This document shows positions 4,894 through 7,047 of a DNA stretch of 7,047 nucleotides, in pieces (positions within the stretch are counted from its first letter, which is position 1; each line of letters begins with the position of its first letter). The stretch spans positions 1-7,047 of the forward strand of contig JAKLQB010000447.1 of assembly GCA_022013615.1 (NCBI GenBank), written 5' to 3'. Under the pieces are notes generated by a model. It was not told the origin of the DNA, ran no database searches, and saw only the letters and a list, made by a program, of their open reading frames with translations. The position numbers and the translations under genes are program-made. The stretch comes from Desulfobacterales bacterium. Its GTDB lineage: Bacteria > Desulfobacterota > DSM-4660 > Desulfatiglandales > Desulfatiglandaceae.

Positions 4894-7047
4894 ATGTCGG
4901 AATGGAAAAAGACATTTTGTGCACTTTGTTACCACAACTGCGGGCTTGAGATACAGACAGAAGGGCATCGGATTACCAATGTTCGCCCTGACAAGGGCCA
5001 TCCCAGGACTAAGGGGTATATCTGCAGAAAGGGGATGAAAATAACCCATTACCAGGATCATAAGGAGCGTCTGACTCATCCCCTTAAAAGGGAAGGGGAT
5101 CAATTCGTAGAAATATCCTGGGATCAGGCCATATCAGAAATCGCAGGAAAACTGAAAAAACTTTTAGACAGGCATGGTCCGCGAGCTTTGGCTTACATGG
5201 GCGGCGGGGGCCAGGGCTGCCACATGGAGGCCGGTTTTGGTCGCATGCTTTTGACGGCCCTTGGTTCCCAGTATCATTACTCGGCTCTTGGCCAGGAATT
5301 GACCGGCCTGTTCTGGATCAATGGCCGGGCCTATGGTCGTCAGAACCTGCATTTGATGCCGGACTTAGACCGGGCCGAAAACTTTCTGGTGATGGGCTGG
5401 AATGGTTATGTGAGCAACGCGGGCGTCAACCGGGCTAAGAAACGGATCAGTGAATTTGCAAAAGATTCTGAAAAACAACTGATCGTTATAGACCCCTTGT
5501 TGAGTGAGACCGCCAGGCAGGCCGACACACACCTTCAAATACGAATAGGCACGGCCGCACTGTTCTTAAAATCTTTGATCGCCATCATTCTTCAGGAAGG
5601 CTGGGAAGATAATGCCTACATCGCGGATTACTGCCAGGATTTTGACAGAATTGCGCCGTGGTTTAAGAGCTTCGATGTGGGATCTGCACTTGAGGTATGC
5701 GGCGTGGATTATGATACGGTCAAAGAAACGGCACAAATATATGCCACACGGCCCACGGCCATGAGGACGGACTTGGGGTTACTCATGGACCGGCAGAGCA
5801 CTATGAACTCATACCTTGAAATGATTCTCATGGCGGTATGTGGTCGTATTGGTACGCCGGGTGGCAATGTATTCAACGGGCACCTCATGCCCCTGGGACC
5901 CCATTCAGATGAGCGGAATGAGAGAACATGGAGAACGGTAGAGACCGATATTCCGGCCATTATGGGATACTTTCCTCCGAATGTGATCCCGGAAGAAGTC
6001 CTCTCCAAAAATGATAGCCGTTTGAGGGCCATGATCATAAGCGGGGCGAATCCTCTGCGCTCTTATGCCGATACCCTGGCCTACGAACAGGCGTTTAAGG
6101 AACTGGATCTTTTAGTCACTATTGAAATTGCAATGACCGAAACCGCGCGCATAGGTCATTACGTGCTTCCGGCAAGGTCAGCCTTTGAAAAATGGGACGC
6201 CACCTTTTTCAGCCTCACCTTTCCGGAAACATACTTTCAGCTGCATCAACCTTGTTGCGAGGCCTTAGGCGAACCTTTAGAGGAGGGAGATATATTTACC
6301 CGCCTGGCCGATGCCTTGGGGCTCCTGCCTGAGATACCACAGTCTCTGTTACAAGCCGCCGATGGAGACCGAAAAGGCTTTGCCCCTGAGCTTATGAAAT
6401 GGATAAGCCAGGAAAGGCAGAACGTCAGGTTGTTACCTTTTGTGGTGGCAAAGACTTTAGGCCAAAGCCTGAACTCGGCGCATTTGGCCGCGGTCTGGGG
6501 TCTGCTCGCCATGTACCCCCAACACGCGGCCGATGAACTGGTCAGGGCCGGTTACGAGTTAACACCGTTTTTGGGGGATGACTTGTTTCAGAAGCTTCTG
6601 GATTATCCTGAGGGCATCCTGATAGGCAAATTGGATCCGGACAAAAACCTGGAAAAACTGAGAACGCCGGACAAAAAAATACATCTTTACATAGAAGAAA
6701 TGGCCGATTGGATTCATGAGGTCGAGCCGAGTGCGGAAAAGGCTGCAATAGACAATAGGGAGTTTCCCCTGGTATTAGTCGCCGGAAGGCATTTCCCCTA
6801 TACGGCAAACAGCATTATGCGGGACCCGGCCTGGAACGACCACAAGACTGTATGCACAGCACTTATGAATAAAGAAGATATACAGGCCTTAGGCATCGAG
6901 GACGGCGAGGAGGCATGGGTGACCACCGAGGCGTCCCGGGTCAAGGTACCGGTGGAGGTCTCTGACATGGCTGTACAGGGTACGGTGACCATACCACATG
7001 GATTCGGCCTGGATTACATGGGCCGGGATTACGGCGTCAACGTTAAC
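4894..7047 (+). CDS. molybdopterin (Mo/W-bis-MGD) oxidoreductase, DMSO-reductase superfamily, 3' end outside window
   Basis: The frame is open for 718 codons from ATG 4894 to the window edge. A TGA at 4888-4890 makes this the first possible start; the ribosome site (GGGGG, 4881-4885) is weak. C9-x2-C12-x3-C16 and C44 bind one [4Fe-4S] cluster. The catalytic core runs from ~55 to ~480, with GRIGTPGGN (317-325), SGANPL (383-388) and HYVLPA (422-427) as cofactor-binding segments. The C-terminal dinucleotide-binding domain starts near 628 (AGRHFPYTANSIMRD at 630-644) and reaches HGFG and GVNVN at the edge, so perhaps 30-60 residues are missing. Residues ~470-610 form a long helix-rich insert. There is no Tat or Sec signal, so the enzyme is cytoplasmic. 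The metal-ligand zone (126-139, SQYHYSALGQELTG) has no Cys or Sec. Formate dehydrogenase-, acetylene hydratase- and thiosulfate reductase-like members share this layout; the substrate is unknown. Confidence 0.9.
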   Translation, partial: MSEWKKTFCALCYHNCGLEIQTEGHRITNVRPDKGHPRTKGYICRKGMKITHYQDHKERLTHPLKREGDQFVEISWDQAISEIAGKLKKLLDRHGPRALAYMGGGGQGCHMEAGFGRMLLTALGSQYHYSALGQELTGLFWINGRAYGRQNLHLMPDLDRAENFLVMGWNGYVSNAGVNRAKKRISEFAKDSEKQLIVIDPLLSETARQADTHLQIRIGTAALFLKSLIAIILQEGWEDNAYIADYCQDFDRIAPWFKSFDVGSALEVCGVDYDTVKETAQIYATRPTAMRTDLGLLMDRQSTMNSYLEMILMAVCGRIGTPGGNVFNGHLMPLGPHSDERNERTWRTVETDIPAIMGYFPPNVIPEEVLSKNDSRLRAMIISGANPLRSYADTLAYEQAFKELDLLVTIEIAMTETARIGHYVLPARSAFEKWDATFFSLTFPETYFQLHQPCCEALGEPLEEGDIFTRLADALGLLPEIPQSLLQAADGDRKGFAPELMKWISQERQNVRLLPFVVAKTLGQSLNSAHLAAVWGLLAMYPQHAADELVRAGYELTPFLGDDLFQKLLDYPEGILIGKLDPDKNLEKLRTPDKKIHLYIEEMADWIHEVEPSAEKAAIDNREFPLVLVAGRHFPYTANSIMRDPAWNDHKTVCTALMNKEDIQALGIEDGEEAWVTTEASRVKVPVEVSDMAVQGTVTIPHGFGLDYMGRDYGVNVN

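Noticed and set aside
5709..6992. Several reverse-strand open frames of 64-109 codons
   Set aside because: All are antisense to the Mo/W enzyme frame, which has clear family motifs throughout.

Overview
The window looks like bacterial DNA, probably from an anaerobe. A sulfate-reducing or syntrophic Desulfobacterota-type host is plausible. That is an inference from gene content: an Hdr-like iron-sulfur protein, an ADP-forming acyl-CoA synthetase subunit and a cytoplasmic Mo/W-bis-MGD enzyme, all on the + strand. No sequence search was possible.

Layout. Bases 1-1026 hold the C-terminal part of a DDE transposase of IS4/IS1634 type, cut by the left window edge. Bases 1027-1177 hold a perfect 12-bp-arm palindrome and a consensus -10 box. 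Bases 1178-1630 look like a complete integron gene cassette: a small VOC-fold (glyoxalase/bleomycin-resistance superfamily) gene at 1207-1575 followed at once by an attC-like recombination site at 1583-1636. The cassette's 5' end matches the complement of the attC outer box, as a true cassette should. Bases 1637-2269 carry no supportable gene, only two short perfect palindromes and possible decayed coding remnants.

From 2283 to the right edge lies a three-gene module. It comprises an HdrD/CCG-type iron-sulfur protein (2283-3281), the CoA-binding/catalytic (alpha-type) part of an ADP-forming acyl-CoA synthetase (3388-4848), and a molybdopterin oxidoreductase (4894 to beyond 7047). The last is an open frame of 718 codons that leaves the window without a stop. 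The first gap is 103 bp and the second 45 bp, so an operon is likely.

How the genes may work together (inference): the ADP-forming synthetase interconverts a carboxylic acid and its CoA thioester. The Mo/W enzyme carries out a redox or hydration step on a related substrate. The Hdr-like protein moves electrons to or from it through its [4Fe-4S] clusters. The ATP-grasp (beta) half of the synthetase is not in the window, and the Mo/W enzyme shows no Cys or Sec at the usual metal-ligand site. The substrate cannot be told from the sequence.

The left third (transposase, cassette, low-GC spacer) is a mobile, accessory patch. The right two thirds look like a stable metabolic operon.
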